64,000 nt of DNA from Neoceratodus forsteri (lineage: Eukaryota; Chordata; Ceratodontiformes; Ceratodontidae). Under the pieces are notes generated by a model. It was not told the DNA's origin, ran no database searches, and saw nothing but the letters and a program-made list of their open reading frames with translations. Of the stretch, positions 11,170 through 20,732 are shown in pieces (the first letter of the stretch is position 1; the number at the start of each line of letters is the position of its first letter). The stretch lies in contig CM057451.1 of NCBI GenBank assembly GCA_016271365.2, positions 369,789,501-369,853,500 on the forward strand. Direction: 5' to 3'. A program made the position numbers and the translations under genes.

Positions 11170-12774
11170 TGTAACCCCTACCCGGTCTACCGTTTGTTTC
11201 GGACAGCAATACCAGGTGGGCTGGGTTCAGGGAGGAATAGGTCACTCGGCACAAAAGCTAGGTTTGGCTACTCTGCACAGGGGCACCCAAGTAACTCCGA
11301 ACACAGGAAGCAATAACAGTAATGTCCAATGCCAGAAATGGGATTCTAAAGTGTGGCTTTTTATTCCCATCCAAACAGAATAAACAAAGCATAGATGGAC
11401 CCCCCATGGGGCTACACTCCTGGTAATGCAGATTAAAAGAAACCAGAACACCTCCTCAACACTTTAACCCTCAGGCTCTGAACCCACTGGGAACACAGCC
11501 TGGACTTGCATGCTGCTTTGGGTTACACAGCCCGAACTTGTACACTGTTCTGGGTTTTCCTTGGCTCAGCTACCTTGCCAGCCACTTGGACACCTTCCAT
11601 ACTTCATGGAAGCATTTTTGGGTGGCTCCCTAAACCACCTAAGAGCACCTCAGCTCCATCAGGGAATCTTCCTTTCAATGCCACGTCTGGGTACTTTCCT
11701 CAGGCACTGGCCAAGTACCTGAGAGAAAGCAAAAGGTGTCTCAGAGCAAATCCATAGAGGTGAATTTGGTTACTACTGATGGGGGGGACTCCCACCTCTC
11801 GCTTCCACAATTCATACCCAGCCATTTCTCTGGACAGTAAACACCTCATTCTGTAAGGCTTTGCAATGTAGATTCTTGCTAAATGTATTTCACAGTCCAT
11901 CTACTTGTCTTGCTTTCCATTTGTGCTGGACTTGAACATACTTTTAAGTGGCATTGTCCATTGCTCTAGACCCCCCAATGAGTTAAGCAGTCCAATCCTC
12001 AATTTCCTTCACTCTTTGTGCTGGACTTGAACATACTTGAATTAAATGGCATTGTCCATTACTCTAGATCTCCCACAGATTAAGCAGTCCAATCCCCACA
12101 TTCCAACTGTACTTGGCTGTCTTTTCCTGACCCCACAGTAACAGTCCCTTTAGTTTCCTTCTGTTCAGGTGAAAACACTTGGCCCTTTTTCAGAGCAAAC
12201 TCACCCTTTGGTTGCAGGTGCCCCACAGGCATTTCCTCCACAAGGAATCTTCCTCTCAGAGCTTCTGGTGCCTCAGCACAACTTGAACAGGCAGCTTCTT
12301 TCCCTTAACCGGACCCAGGAAGGTTGCCCCTGGAAAACTGGCAAATACCTTCCCCCCATCCCTGAAGGGATGGGGCTACTGAACCATTGAAAGTGGTCTC
12401 CACCACTTCAATTACTAGTTCCTGTGTTCCTCTTCAGGTGGAAATACACACCTTAACCAAAAGTTGCTCTAAAACAGAGCTTAAAGCTCTATGAGCCTGC
12501 ACGCACTCTGCTGCACTACAGTCTCCACTTAGACTGCACACAGACTAGTTTCAAATTCCCCAACGTTCTACTCTAACCTCCAACTGCAACATTCCAGTAT
12601 TGCTTATGTAGCTGCAAAAGTTCTATTATGATGTCATCCCTCAATCTCAGCTGAGACTGAGAACAGAGTGAGACAGTGTGAAATCCATTTAACTGGAGTT
12701 TCACAAGCTGCCTTCCCTGCCTGCCACTAGGTCTTACTGGGATTCTAGTAACCCTGGGTAACAGGGGGGTTACA
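11170..12774 (-). repeat. 3' LTR of the provirus-like element
   Basis: The plus strand reads TGTAACCCCTACC...GGGGGGTTACA. In the minus-strand sense the polyadenylation signal AATAAA lies near 11370, so R-U5 is about 200 bp and U3 is over 1.3 kb. A 95-bp direct duplication (11921-12015 and 12016-12109) sits in U3. Against the other LTR I count nine differences in the first 220 bp or so. Confidence 0.93.
11921..12109 (-). repeat. Two 95-bp direct repeats in LTR U3
   Basis: Both units start TTGTGCTGGACTTGAACATA and contain GGCATTGTCCATT and TTAAGCAGTCCAATC. The duplication is also present in the second LTR (from 19874) and in the solo LTR (about 43185-43370). It therefore predates these copies, and its place in U3 suggests an enhancer-like role (inference). 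Confidence 0.8.
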
Positions 12775-13266
12775 CTCACCCTGGGCCAGGAAAATGACTG
12801 TCTGCAATAATTAGTTACCCGACCTAGGCCATCCCACCCTATGTGCTACCTACAGAGAGGGGTGATCAGGCCCCCTCCTACCATGTGCTAGGCACAGGCA
12901 GGCAACACTAATGGCCCAGAGGCCATCAGCTTATGCATCAGCCTCTACTCTAACCTACCCACTGACTATGTGTACCCAGTGGCTCTGGAAGAACTATCCA
13001 GAGCATAGTCCTAATAGATCAGCACTGCAGTCTCTACGGCCGTTCAGGATCACAGCCTGTCTATCCCCCCTAGCCCTCTAGTGAAAGTCTATCTGCCTCT
13101 AACTCAAATCCCCCCCAAAAAACAGGGGACCTCCCCGACCCTGAACACCATGCAACCATACACCAAGAGCTAATACCATACCATATGCATTACTCCCACA
13201 TTCCCTAACAACCATACCTGTGGAAGGAAAAAAGTTACAATCAGTAACATCAGCAACAACAGTACT
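12775..13266. other. 3' untranslated internal region of the LTR element
   Basis: No ORF or repeat is recognised. A polypurine tract is expected next to the 3' LTR on the minus strand, but only a weak AGGGTGAG precedes the LTR edge. Confidence 0.4.
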
Positions 13267-14178
13267 TTAAATGCTACATTCTAAAATACTACTGAGGAAC
13301 TCCGATGATTCCCTCCTCCTCCTCTTGTCTTCTCTTCTATCTTCTTCAGGAACACCTGCAAGAAAAAAGAAAGACAACACACACTCCTAATCTGCATACA
13401 CAGTCTATCTAAACCCCTACTATCAAAACACTGGAGAATTCCCAAAAGATTATTTTTTAGAAAAGTAGAAAAACAATATAAACATTAGAAAACAGTAGAA
13501 AACAATGACATTATGTACAATATACCATTGGGGGGATGGAGTGCCCTAAAAGTCCCATCTAGTGACTACAGTGCCTGAAGGCAAGTCCATTAAAGAGCCT
13601 CTCCTCGGTCAGAGCCCAGTGAAGCACAGTTCTAGCAGGCCAAAGTCCCGAAGGGGAGAGTCTTTGAGGACAGTTCAAATATTTGGAGTCTGCTAGTGTA
13701 AGGTGTGTACTGCAATGTCATAAGAATAGAAAAGTCTGGACTTACCAGTCCCTTGTAGGATGACAATGGCACCAACCTGGTCCTCAGACGGAGACTCTCC
13801 CTGGCAACATTCTTCTGATACAGCTTGGCGGACATTTTCCTGGAACGACAGGAGGGCACATCTGGAAACTTCTGGGTTGATGTCATCTCTGGAGATGGAA
13901 CCTTGGAACAGGAACAAAAAGGGAAACAGCTGGTCTGAAGTCATCCGATTACCAGGCGATGAATCAGGATCAGCTGGGCTGGTGTCCTCTCTGGATCTGA
14001 AGTCATCTGGTGGGCCAGTCGATGGATTCTGGAAAGTCAGTACACTGTACAACTGATGAATGTGGGGCACCTGAGTCCTGGACATCCATACTGGCGGAAC
14101 AACAAAAGCACTGCAATGACTGGAGTGGCAGCACTGGCTACTACTGCTCTGCTGTCCATTTGATAGGCATGGGCACAT
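13267..14178 (-). CDS. Second accessory-type ORF, predicted spliced, unknown function
   Basis: The minus-strand frame opens at 14178, overlapping the end of the 403-codon ORF in another frame, and runs to a strong 5' splice site (G|GTAAGT, GT at 13744-13745). A strong 3' splice site (pyrimidine run then TTGCAG, AG at 13356-13357) lies 390 bp on. Joining them keeps the frame open for 28 more codons to TAA at 13267-13269, adding an Arg/Lys/Glu-rich tail with an RREDKRRRRE string, possibly a nuclear-localisation type sequence. A possible upstream acceptor (TTCCGCCAG, AG at 14091-14092) could start the exon at 14090. No family is recognised. Splicing is predicted from consensus sites only. Confidence 0.55.
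13356..13745 (-). other. Predicted intron in the LTR element
   Basis: On the minus strand the donor GTAAGTCC and an acceptor with a long T/C run ending TTGCAG bound 390 bp. Frame continuity across the join supports it. Confidence 0.6.
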
Positions 14179-15352
14179 TCACAGGGAGGTCTTTGCATTG
14201 TGGCCAATAGCACAACGGGTCAGGTGCTTGAATTATTACCCCATCTAGGCGCACATAATTCTCACTGTGAAAGGTTTCACGGCCTTCTCCATCCACTATT
14301 TGAACAGTGACCATTAACAGTGTCCTGCCTCTTTTCCACTGGCAGTATTTTTCATGAAACATTCTGTTCCTGACATGCTTGTTTGCACCAGGATGCACAC
14401 ATTTCATTGCTTCAGCCCAAATCCAGGACTTCCTGTTTTGTTCAATCTCCTCCAAGACTCTCCGAGGAAAGGTAGGAAAGGACATCCCATAAATTTCATT
14501 CACCTTCCTACGAACCAGTCTCTCCTCTTTACTAGCTTTGGTCAACCTGAGACCTATGGCCTGGCTTGGGGGCAGCCAGTCCTCATTCTGCCAGCTACGC
14601 ATTCTCAACAAGACAAAAAATGGATCCCTAGCTGCTTCTTGCACAGCCAGGGCAGTGGCATCACCACTCTCTTCCCTGTGTTCCTCTGAGGCAAGAGCGT
14701 GAGGCTGTGTACCAGTTCCTTTTTCACAAGACCGCATAGGTTCCCCCTCTTCTTCTTCTTCCTCACTGAGAATCTGTGCCCAGGAGTGAGCAGTCGTCCT
14801 CACTCCTGAGACTATCCACTCATCGCTGGGCGCGGAGGTTGAAACCTCCCATTCAAAGGCCTCCCTCATCTCGTCTTCTCCTATGAGACTTGGGCTAGGC
14901 CTCTCCCTTCTCCAAGGGTCTACTGATGCTCTTCCTGATAGGCCTATCTGTGATTCAGAATCTGAAACATCAGCACATTGTTCTGTTTGTAAATCTGCAC
15001 CCTCTAGCTTTGTGCCACACTCCCCTGAGGGGCCTTCTCCAACAGGCTCCGTCTGGTGCTGTGTGCTGCCAACTGCAGATTCTTGAACTTTTGTCCATGT
15101 GGGAGCCAAATGAATCTTGGGTGCTTTAAATAAACCATATTTCTCTAAGCACCCAGAACAGTGAGGTACCATGAAGAAGTCCCTTCCAGCATTTAAGCAC
15201 ATCACACATACTTGCACTGGATATCCAGGAATCGCCACATGAGGAGGCAGTCGTCCTCCATAGTAACATCTCTCAATGTTCCTTAACTTGTTTACTTCTA
15301 CTGCTACCACAGCCCGCGCATGATCTGGGTGGCGGGCTGGTCCTGAGGCCAT
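14141..15352 (-). CDS. Intact 403-residue ORF of unknown function, accessory-gene position
   Basis: The longest uninterrupted ORF in the window, in a sequence where almost all else is broken. I chose the ATG at 15352 (MASGPARH) over the one 18 bp upstream because a canonical 3' splice site (TGCTTGTTTTTCTCTGCAG) ends two bases before it. Residues 49-68 hold CX2C and CX2C pairs (Cys 49, 52, 65, 68) like a zinc site. The middle is acidic, with a run of six Glu after LSEEE-type sequence, and the C-terminal third is Arg/Lys-rich and ends soon after PMPIKW. Zinc site plus acidic region would fit a regulatory nuclear protein (inference). No retroviral structural or enzyme motif is present. It might be a viral transactivator-type gene or a captured host gene. 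Confidence 0.7.
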   Translation of the reverse strand: MASGPARHPDHARAVVAVEVNKLRNIERCYYGGRLPPHVAIPGYPVQVCVMCLNAGRDFFMVPHCSGCLEKYGLFKAPKIHLAPTWTKVQESAVGSTQHQTEPVGEGPSGECGTKLEGADLQTEQCADVSDSESQIGLSGRASVDPWRRERPSPSLIGEDEMREAFEWEVSTSAPSDEWIVSGVRTTAHSWAQILSEEEEEEGEPMRSCEKGTGTQPHALASEEHREESGDATALAVQEAARDPFFVLLRMRSWQNEDWLPPSQAIGLRLTKASKEERLVRRKVNEIYGMSFPTFPRRVLEEIEQNRKSWIWAEAMKCVHPGANKHVRNRMFHEKYCQWKRGRTLLMVTVQIVDGEGRETFHSENYVRLDGVIIQAPDPLCYWPQCKDLPVNVPMPIKWTAEQ

Positions 15353-15354
15353 GA

Positions 15355-15373
15355 CTGCAGAGAAAAACAAGCA
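15355..15373 (-). promoter_or_regulatory. 3' splice site in front of the 403-codon ORF
   Basis: The minus strand reads TGCTTGTTTTTCTCTGCAG: a pyrimidine tract plus CAG, two bases before the ATG. It implies translation from a spliced subgenomic mRNA. Confidence 0.7.
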
Positions 15374-15821
15374 ATGCTCACTGTTATTTCAAGTCCCATA
15401 TCACTGAAAACTTTCTTTCAAAATGGCTCCTCTGCTGCTGTGTTTACATTACTACCCCACCCTGTAATGGCAGCGGCAGCACTCCTACGAATCAACATTC
15501 TCAAATTGGGTCAAGCCACTGTGAATCTGATTTACACACTCTACTGATAACTTTGCTCAAACTGCACAAACTTGCACTGTTCTTTTTCCTAGCACATTTA
15601 TATGATTTACCACAGACTTTTCACTTGCTGAAGACACTGCTCTGGCTCACAGTCCCTTAAAGCCTCTGTATTTCAAGCACAGGATTGCCTGTAACTCTTG
15701 CTGCATATCTTGATACAACTCACAGTCTCTCTCATGACTTTGAAACTTATACTGACACTGAACCTATAATTATGCTCACAGCTGATGGCTTAAAAGGCTT
15801 GCTTTTGCTGGTAAAACTTAA

Positions 15822-16651
15822 AGGGGCACTGTCAGCTTTAACCCCTCATTTTTGTTAATAGCCATGCAGTGTGCCTTCTGGCACACACCAAAGTAATTTG
15901 TAATGCAGAATAACCCCATATACATAAAAGTGGAAAAAAAAGTACCTGTTTTATAAATATTTAACATAGTGGTCTTTTAGTCGGGCCGTCCATAAGTCGA
16001 CCGACACTGGAAGCATAACCCCCACCGAGGACGTGTGCCAGGACCGAGCGCACTCACGAAGTGGCATTTTATGCCAAGCCTACTTTAGTTACATGCTGCC
16101 CTTATAAACTATTAAATCGCGAACGGCTCCTGGCACTTTAAACTTAAAACAGAGCCCTGTGTGGCTCGCAATCCACTATTTAAAAACTGGTGCTGGAATC
16201 CCGCGCATGCGAGGAGTAAAGATGTGTGGAGATCCCACGCATGTGCAAGAGCATGCCGCCATTGAGCATGCATGGGATTACAGCACCAGTTTTTAAAGTG
16301 AATTGCAAGCCAAACAGGGCTTGGTTTTAAGTTTAAAGTTCCTGGAGCCGTTCGCGATTTAGTAGTTTATAAGGGCAGCATGTAACTAAAATAGGCTTGG
16401 CATAAAATGCCACTTCATGAGTGCACTCGGTCCTGGCGCGCGTCCTCGATGGGGGTTATGCTTCCAGTGTTGGTCGACTTATGGACGGCCTGACTAAAAG
16501 TCCACTATGTTAAATATTTATAAAACAGGTACTTTTTTTCCACTTTTATATATATGGGGTTATTCTGCATTACAAATTACTTTGGTGTGTGCCAGAAGGC
16601 ACACTGCATGGCAATTAACAAAAACGAGGGGGTAAAGCTGACAGTGCCCCT
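15822..16651. mobile_element. Kolobok/T2-like palindromic MITE, 830 bp
   Basis: It is flanked by TTAA at 15818-15821 and 16652-16655. The ends read AGGGGCACTGTCAGC and its complement, so the junction is TTAAAGG..., which fits the TTAAAGGRR terminal motif described for Xenopus T2/Kolobok MITEs. The whole element is one long inverted repeat with arms of about 390 bp, meeting near 16240 around GCATGCCGCC. No transposase is encoded. It interrupts the LTR element upstream of the 403-codon ORF. Confidence 0.88.
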
Positions 16652-16655
16652 TTAA

Positions 16656-19101
16656 CACAGTCCTTGTTTGCAAAGCGACTACACTGCTACACACTGTAAC
16701 AGGAGGTCCAGTTTTGAAGGATAAAGCTGACACAGAGAAGATGCAATAACCCCCTTTTTGGTTTCTGCTTTCACACTATCCTGTCTTCTTCTGCGTATTC
16801 ATATCTATCCTAATTTTCTTGTTAGGGTGGCCAACCTGCCAATTTTCTACTTTGCCTTTACTGTCACTTTTTTGCTCTGGTATTAAAAAACTTGCATCTT
16901 GTTATAATATATGTAAAGAAGGAGCTGTGTCACTTAAAAGAAGCCCCAAAATGAGTAGAGGGCTGGGTTGTGGGAAAAAGCCTTCAGCTACAATTCAATT
17001 AGTGAGTAAGGAAAGCTGAGACTGTAAAATTGCTGCAAACAGTGGAAAAAATGTTTTAGGCAACACAAACAAAGTACAGGTTTGCAGGAAAGTGCTATAG
17101 AACCTATACAATTACTGTATGAGTTTAATACCCCGTATCCAAACACTTAAGTTTAAAATTAGGAGGAAATTAAAGCAACTGTGTTTGGTTGCTTTGACGC
17201 AGATTCTAATAAGCCCCAAAGCAATGAGAAATGTACCCTTGTTTTTAAAACACTTGAAAATGGGCTAAAGTAAGAGAATATAATTAAAACACTACAGGCA
17301 GATTAATTGGAGTTCTGTAAGTGTCAAAATAAAATTCATTCAAAAGGGAGTTGTAATTATTGAAGTTAAGCCTTCTGTGTTTTAGAAGACTGAGTTCTTC
17401 AGCAAGGCATCGACTGAAAGTGCAGCAGCCAGATTAGCTGTTTGAGAAAAATAATGAAAGGTTCTGGAAATATAAAACAAGGGATTTGGAAAGAAAATAT
17501 GCATGACCAAAGATTAGAGTACCATTATTATGTAAATCAAAATATAGATGCTACAGTGGTTCACTTATGTGTGTATTTCTTATATGAACAAAAAGATAAA
17601 TAAAAAGCTATAACCTTATATGGAGGCAGATAGGGAGAGCGCCCCTCATCTCTCTTTTCCATGCTAAGGTTATAGACTGTTATTTGTTCTTAAACATGTT
17701 TGATTTATCCTTATACTTTTTTCATTTGTAAAGAAAAGTTGTATTACCCAGAGGTCTGTCTCATGCTGTAAGGTCCTAATATAGGGCAAGTTGCCCCTGA
17801 AATGGCACGTTTTATAGATGTAAGGGAATGTGTTGTCACAAAGGCAGAGGGGCTCAGTGAAAACCTCACCCCTTTCCTTCACTATATAAACCCTCCACTA
17901 GGAGGCTTAGATAGATAGGTTGGTCAGTAGGGTTCTGACCAAGGTGAGAGAAGGATCTCAGCAAGGAGGTAATGTGCAGGCTTTTACATTAACTGAGGAA
18001 GGAGAGAACACAGGAATTTCTTTATAGCATCTGAAGCAAGAAATATTTCCTGATGTTTGAACTGATGTGAAGAAATATCATCATATTTTTCCTTTCTGTA
18101 AATATTGGATTTTTTTTTTTTTTGGTTTTGTGTTTTTCTAAAATAAAATGATAAATGCAGAAGTATGCATTTTTTATGCATCATAATCTAGTTGTACAAT
18201 CTGTTTATTGAGACCCACACATTTACACACACACAGATTCAGATGGCTTTTGATAAAATCACTTAGTTTGAGCAATTTTTTCTGTTGGTACTCACTGTTA
18301 TCAGTAGCTGTTTGCTGTGATGGAAAATGGCCTGCAGCCAGTCTTGGAGGCCTCTGGAAAGAGGTGGGTTGGCAGTCCTGCCGATCGTCCCTCTGAACAC
18401 CACACTCACAGTCCAGTCAGTCGAGATGCAGGTTGAGCCCAAATTTAAACAGAAAAAATAAGTTTTTTACACTTTTTACAGCGCTTTCACTCACCGCAAC
18501 ACTTCTCCTGTAAGCCAGTATGCACACTCCACTCACACTCCCTCTCGAATGCTGGGCAGTTGCTGTAGAGCTGGCTTGGGGGTGGGATGGATTGCAGTCA
18601 CACCAATCACTCGACGCCATGCAAATGAGCCTCTTTCCTCTCAAGTGCTTTTCTCCTCACGGTGATCGTCGAGCAGGCAAATTTAAACTGCAAAACTACA
18701 CTTTTTTTTTCTCAACTGACTCCACAGCGGGATCCCATTTCAACCATTTTTCATGGCCATTAACACAAGTCTCTCAGTTCACAAGAAAGCATTTCCAACA
18801 TCCAGGGCACAATTTTTCTTTTGCTACCCCTAGTTTTCCACACTTTTCTTTGTCACAACAGTTTTAAAAGCTGGCAAAATGCTGTAATTTTGATGCAGGA
18901 CAAGGGCATACTCTCTCAGGCTTTACTGCTCCTTGATAACCAGTTGTCATTTTAAAAGCAGCACATGAACAACAGCACACAGTGGCACATTAGTTAACCT
19001 TTGCTTCAGCTTTTTGGGCTACCCACTGCCAGATAGCCAAAATGCTAGCCCTTTGCCCGAGCACTTTTCTTGCATTCTTCCCTAAGTTCCAAACCCAAAT
19101 C
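16656..19101. other. Non-coding 5' internal part of the LTR element
   Basis: In the position where gag and pol would be, no frame longer than about 115 codons exists and none shows a retroviral motif. A plus-strand ACTATATAAACC (17881) and AATAAA (18142) could mark a small unrelated insertion. A TTATAACCT-type inverted pair lies at about 17608-17673. Confidence 0.6.
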
Positions 19102-19117
19102 CTCAGCGGTGCCTCCA
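19102..19117 (-). promoter_or_regulatory. Primer-binding site fitting tRNA-Thr
   Basis: Four bases inside the 5' LTR the minus strand reads TGGAGGCACCGCTG. This is the complement of the CCA-bearing 3' end of vertebrate tRNA-Thr(AGT) as I know it. The match continues as GGATT after one extra base. It sets the element's sense as minus. Confidence 0.75.
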
Positions 19118-19121
19118 TTCT

Positions 19122-20728
19122 TGTAACCCCTACCCGGTCTACCATTTGTTTCGGACAGCAATATCAGGAGGGCTGGGTTCGGGGAGGAATAGGTCACTCG
19201 GCACAAAGGCTAGGTTTGGCTACTCTGCACAGGGGCACCCAAGTAACTCCGAACACAGGAAGCAATAACTGTAATGTCCAATACCAGAAGTGGGATTCTA
19301 AAGTGTGGCTTTTTATTCACATCCAAACAGAATAAACAAAGCATAGATGGACCCCCATGGGGCTACACTCCTGGTAATGCAGATTAAAAAAGACCAGAAC
19401 ACTTCCACAACACTGTAGCCCTCAGGCTCTAAACCCACTGGGCACACAGCCCAGACTTGAACGCTGCTTTGGGTTACACAGCCCAAACTTGTACACTGTT
19501 CTGGGTTTTTCCTGGCTCAGCTCCCTTGCCAGCCACTTGGACACCTTCCATACTTCATGGAAACATTTTCTGGTGGCTCCCTAAACCACCTAAGAGCACC
19601 TTGGCTCCATCAGGGAATCTGCCTTTCAAACCCACATCTGGGTACTTTCCTCAGGCACTGGCCAAGTACCTGAGAGAAAGCAAAAGGTGTCTCAGAGCAA
19701 ATCTGTAGAGGTGAATTTGGTTACTACTGATGGGGGGGGGTCTCCCACCTCTCGCTCCCACAATTCATACCCAGCCATTTCTCTGGACAGTAAACACCTC
19801 ATCCTGTAAAGCTTTGCGATGTAGATTCTTGCTAAATGTATTTCACAGTCCATCTACTTGTCTTGCTTTCCATTTGTGCTGGACTTGAACATACTTTTAA
19901 GCGGCATTGTCCATTGCGCTAGACCCCCCAATGAGTTAAGCAGTCCAGTCCCCAATTTCCTTCACTCTTTGTGCTGGACTTGAACATACTTGAACTAAGT
20001 GGCATTGTCCATTACTCTAGACCTCCCACAGATTAAGCAGTCCAATCCCCACTTTCCAACTGTACTTGGCTGTCTTTTCCTGATCCCACAGTAACAGTCC
20101 CTTTAGTTTCCTTCTGTTCCGGTGAAAACACTTGGCCCTCTTTCAGAGTGAACTCACCCTTTGGTTACAGGCACCCCACAGGCATTTTCTCCACAAGAAA
20201 TCTTCCTCTCAGAGCTTCTGGTGCCTCAGCACAACTTGAACAGGCAGCTTCTTTCCCTTAGCTGGACCTAGGAGGGTTGCCCCTGGAAAACAGGCAAACA
20301 CCTTCCCCATATCCCCTCAGGGACGGGGCTACTGAACCATTGAAAGTGGTCTCCACCACATAAATTACCAGTTCCTGTGTTCCTCTTCAGGTGGAGAAAC
20401 ACACCTTACCCAAAAGTAGCTCTAACACAGAGCTTAAAGCTCTGTGAGCCTGCACACACTCTACTGCACTACAGTCTCCACTCAGACTGCACACAGACTG
20501 GTTTCAAATTCCCCAATGTTCTACTCTAACCTCCAACTGCAACATTCCAGTGTGGCTTATGCAGCTGCGAAAATTCTATTATGATATCATCCCTCAGTCT
20601 CAGCTGAGACTGAGAACAGAGTGAGACAGTGTGCAATCCATTTAACTAGAGTTTCACAAGCTGCCTTCCCTGCCTACCATTAGGTCTTACTGGGATTCTA
20701 GTAACCCCGGGGTAACAGGGGGGTTACA
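19122..20728 (-). repeat. 5' LTR of the provirus-like element
   Basis: Direct repeat of 11170-12774, 1607 bp, TG...CA ended, with the same U3 duplication and AATAAA. The flanking CTTG is at 20729-20732. Confidence 0.93.
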
Positions 20729-20732
20729 CTTG

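Larger units (their letters stand above)
11170..20728 (-). mobile_element. Provirus-like LTR element with spliced accessory-type ORFs, no visible gag-pol-env
   Basis: Two direct TG...CA repeats of about 1.6 kb bound 6.3 kb of internal sequence and are flanked by CTTG. Sense is the minus strand: a tRNA-Thr-like primer site follows the right LTR, and the only long ORF is on that strand. I find no protease, RT, integrase, capsid or envelope motif in any frame. The 3' half carries a 403-codon ORF and a second spliced ORF, both unrecognised. It is inserted in an L2 LINE and contains a Kolobok/T2-like MITE. It may be a pol-deleted provirus or a non-autonomous derivative. Its genus cannot be assigned without pol. 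Confidence 0.9.

Noticed and set aside
14883..15129. Plus-strand ORFs opposite the 403-codon ORF
   Set aside because: Antisense shadows of the longer minus-strand frame.
11170..20728. Assigning the LTR element to foamy viruses
   Set aside because: Long LTRs, 4-bp duplication and overlapping 3' ORFs fit, but the primer site fits tRNA-Thr, there is no pol to classify, and the protein resemblance is only a short string.
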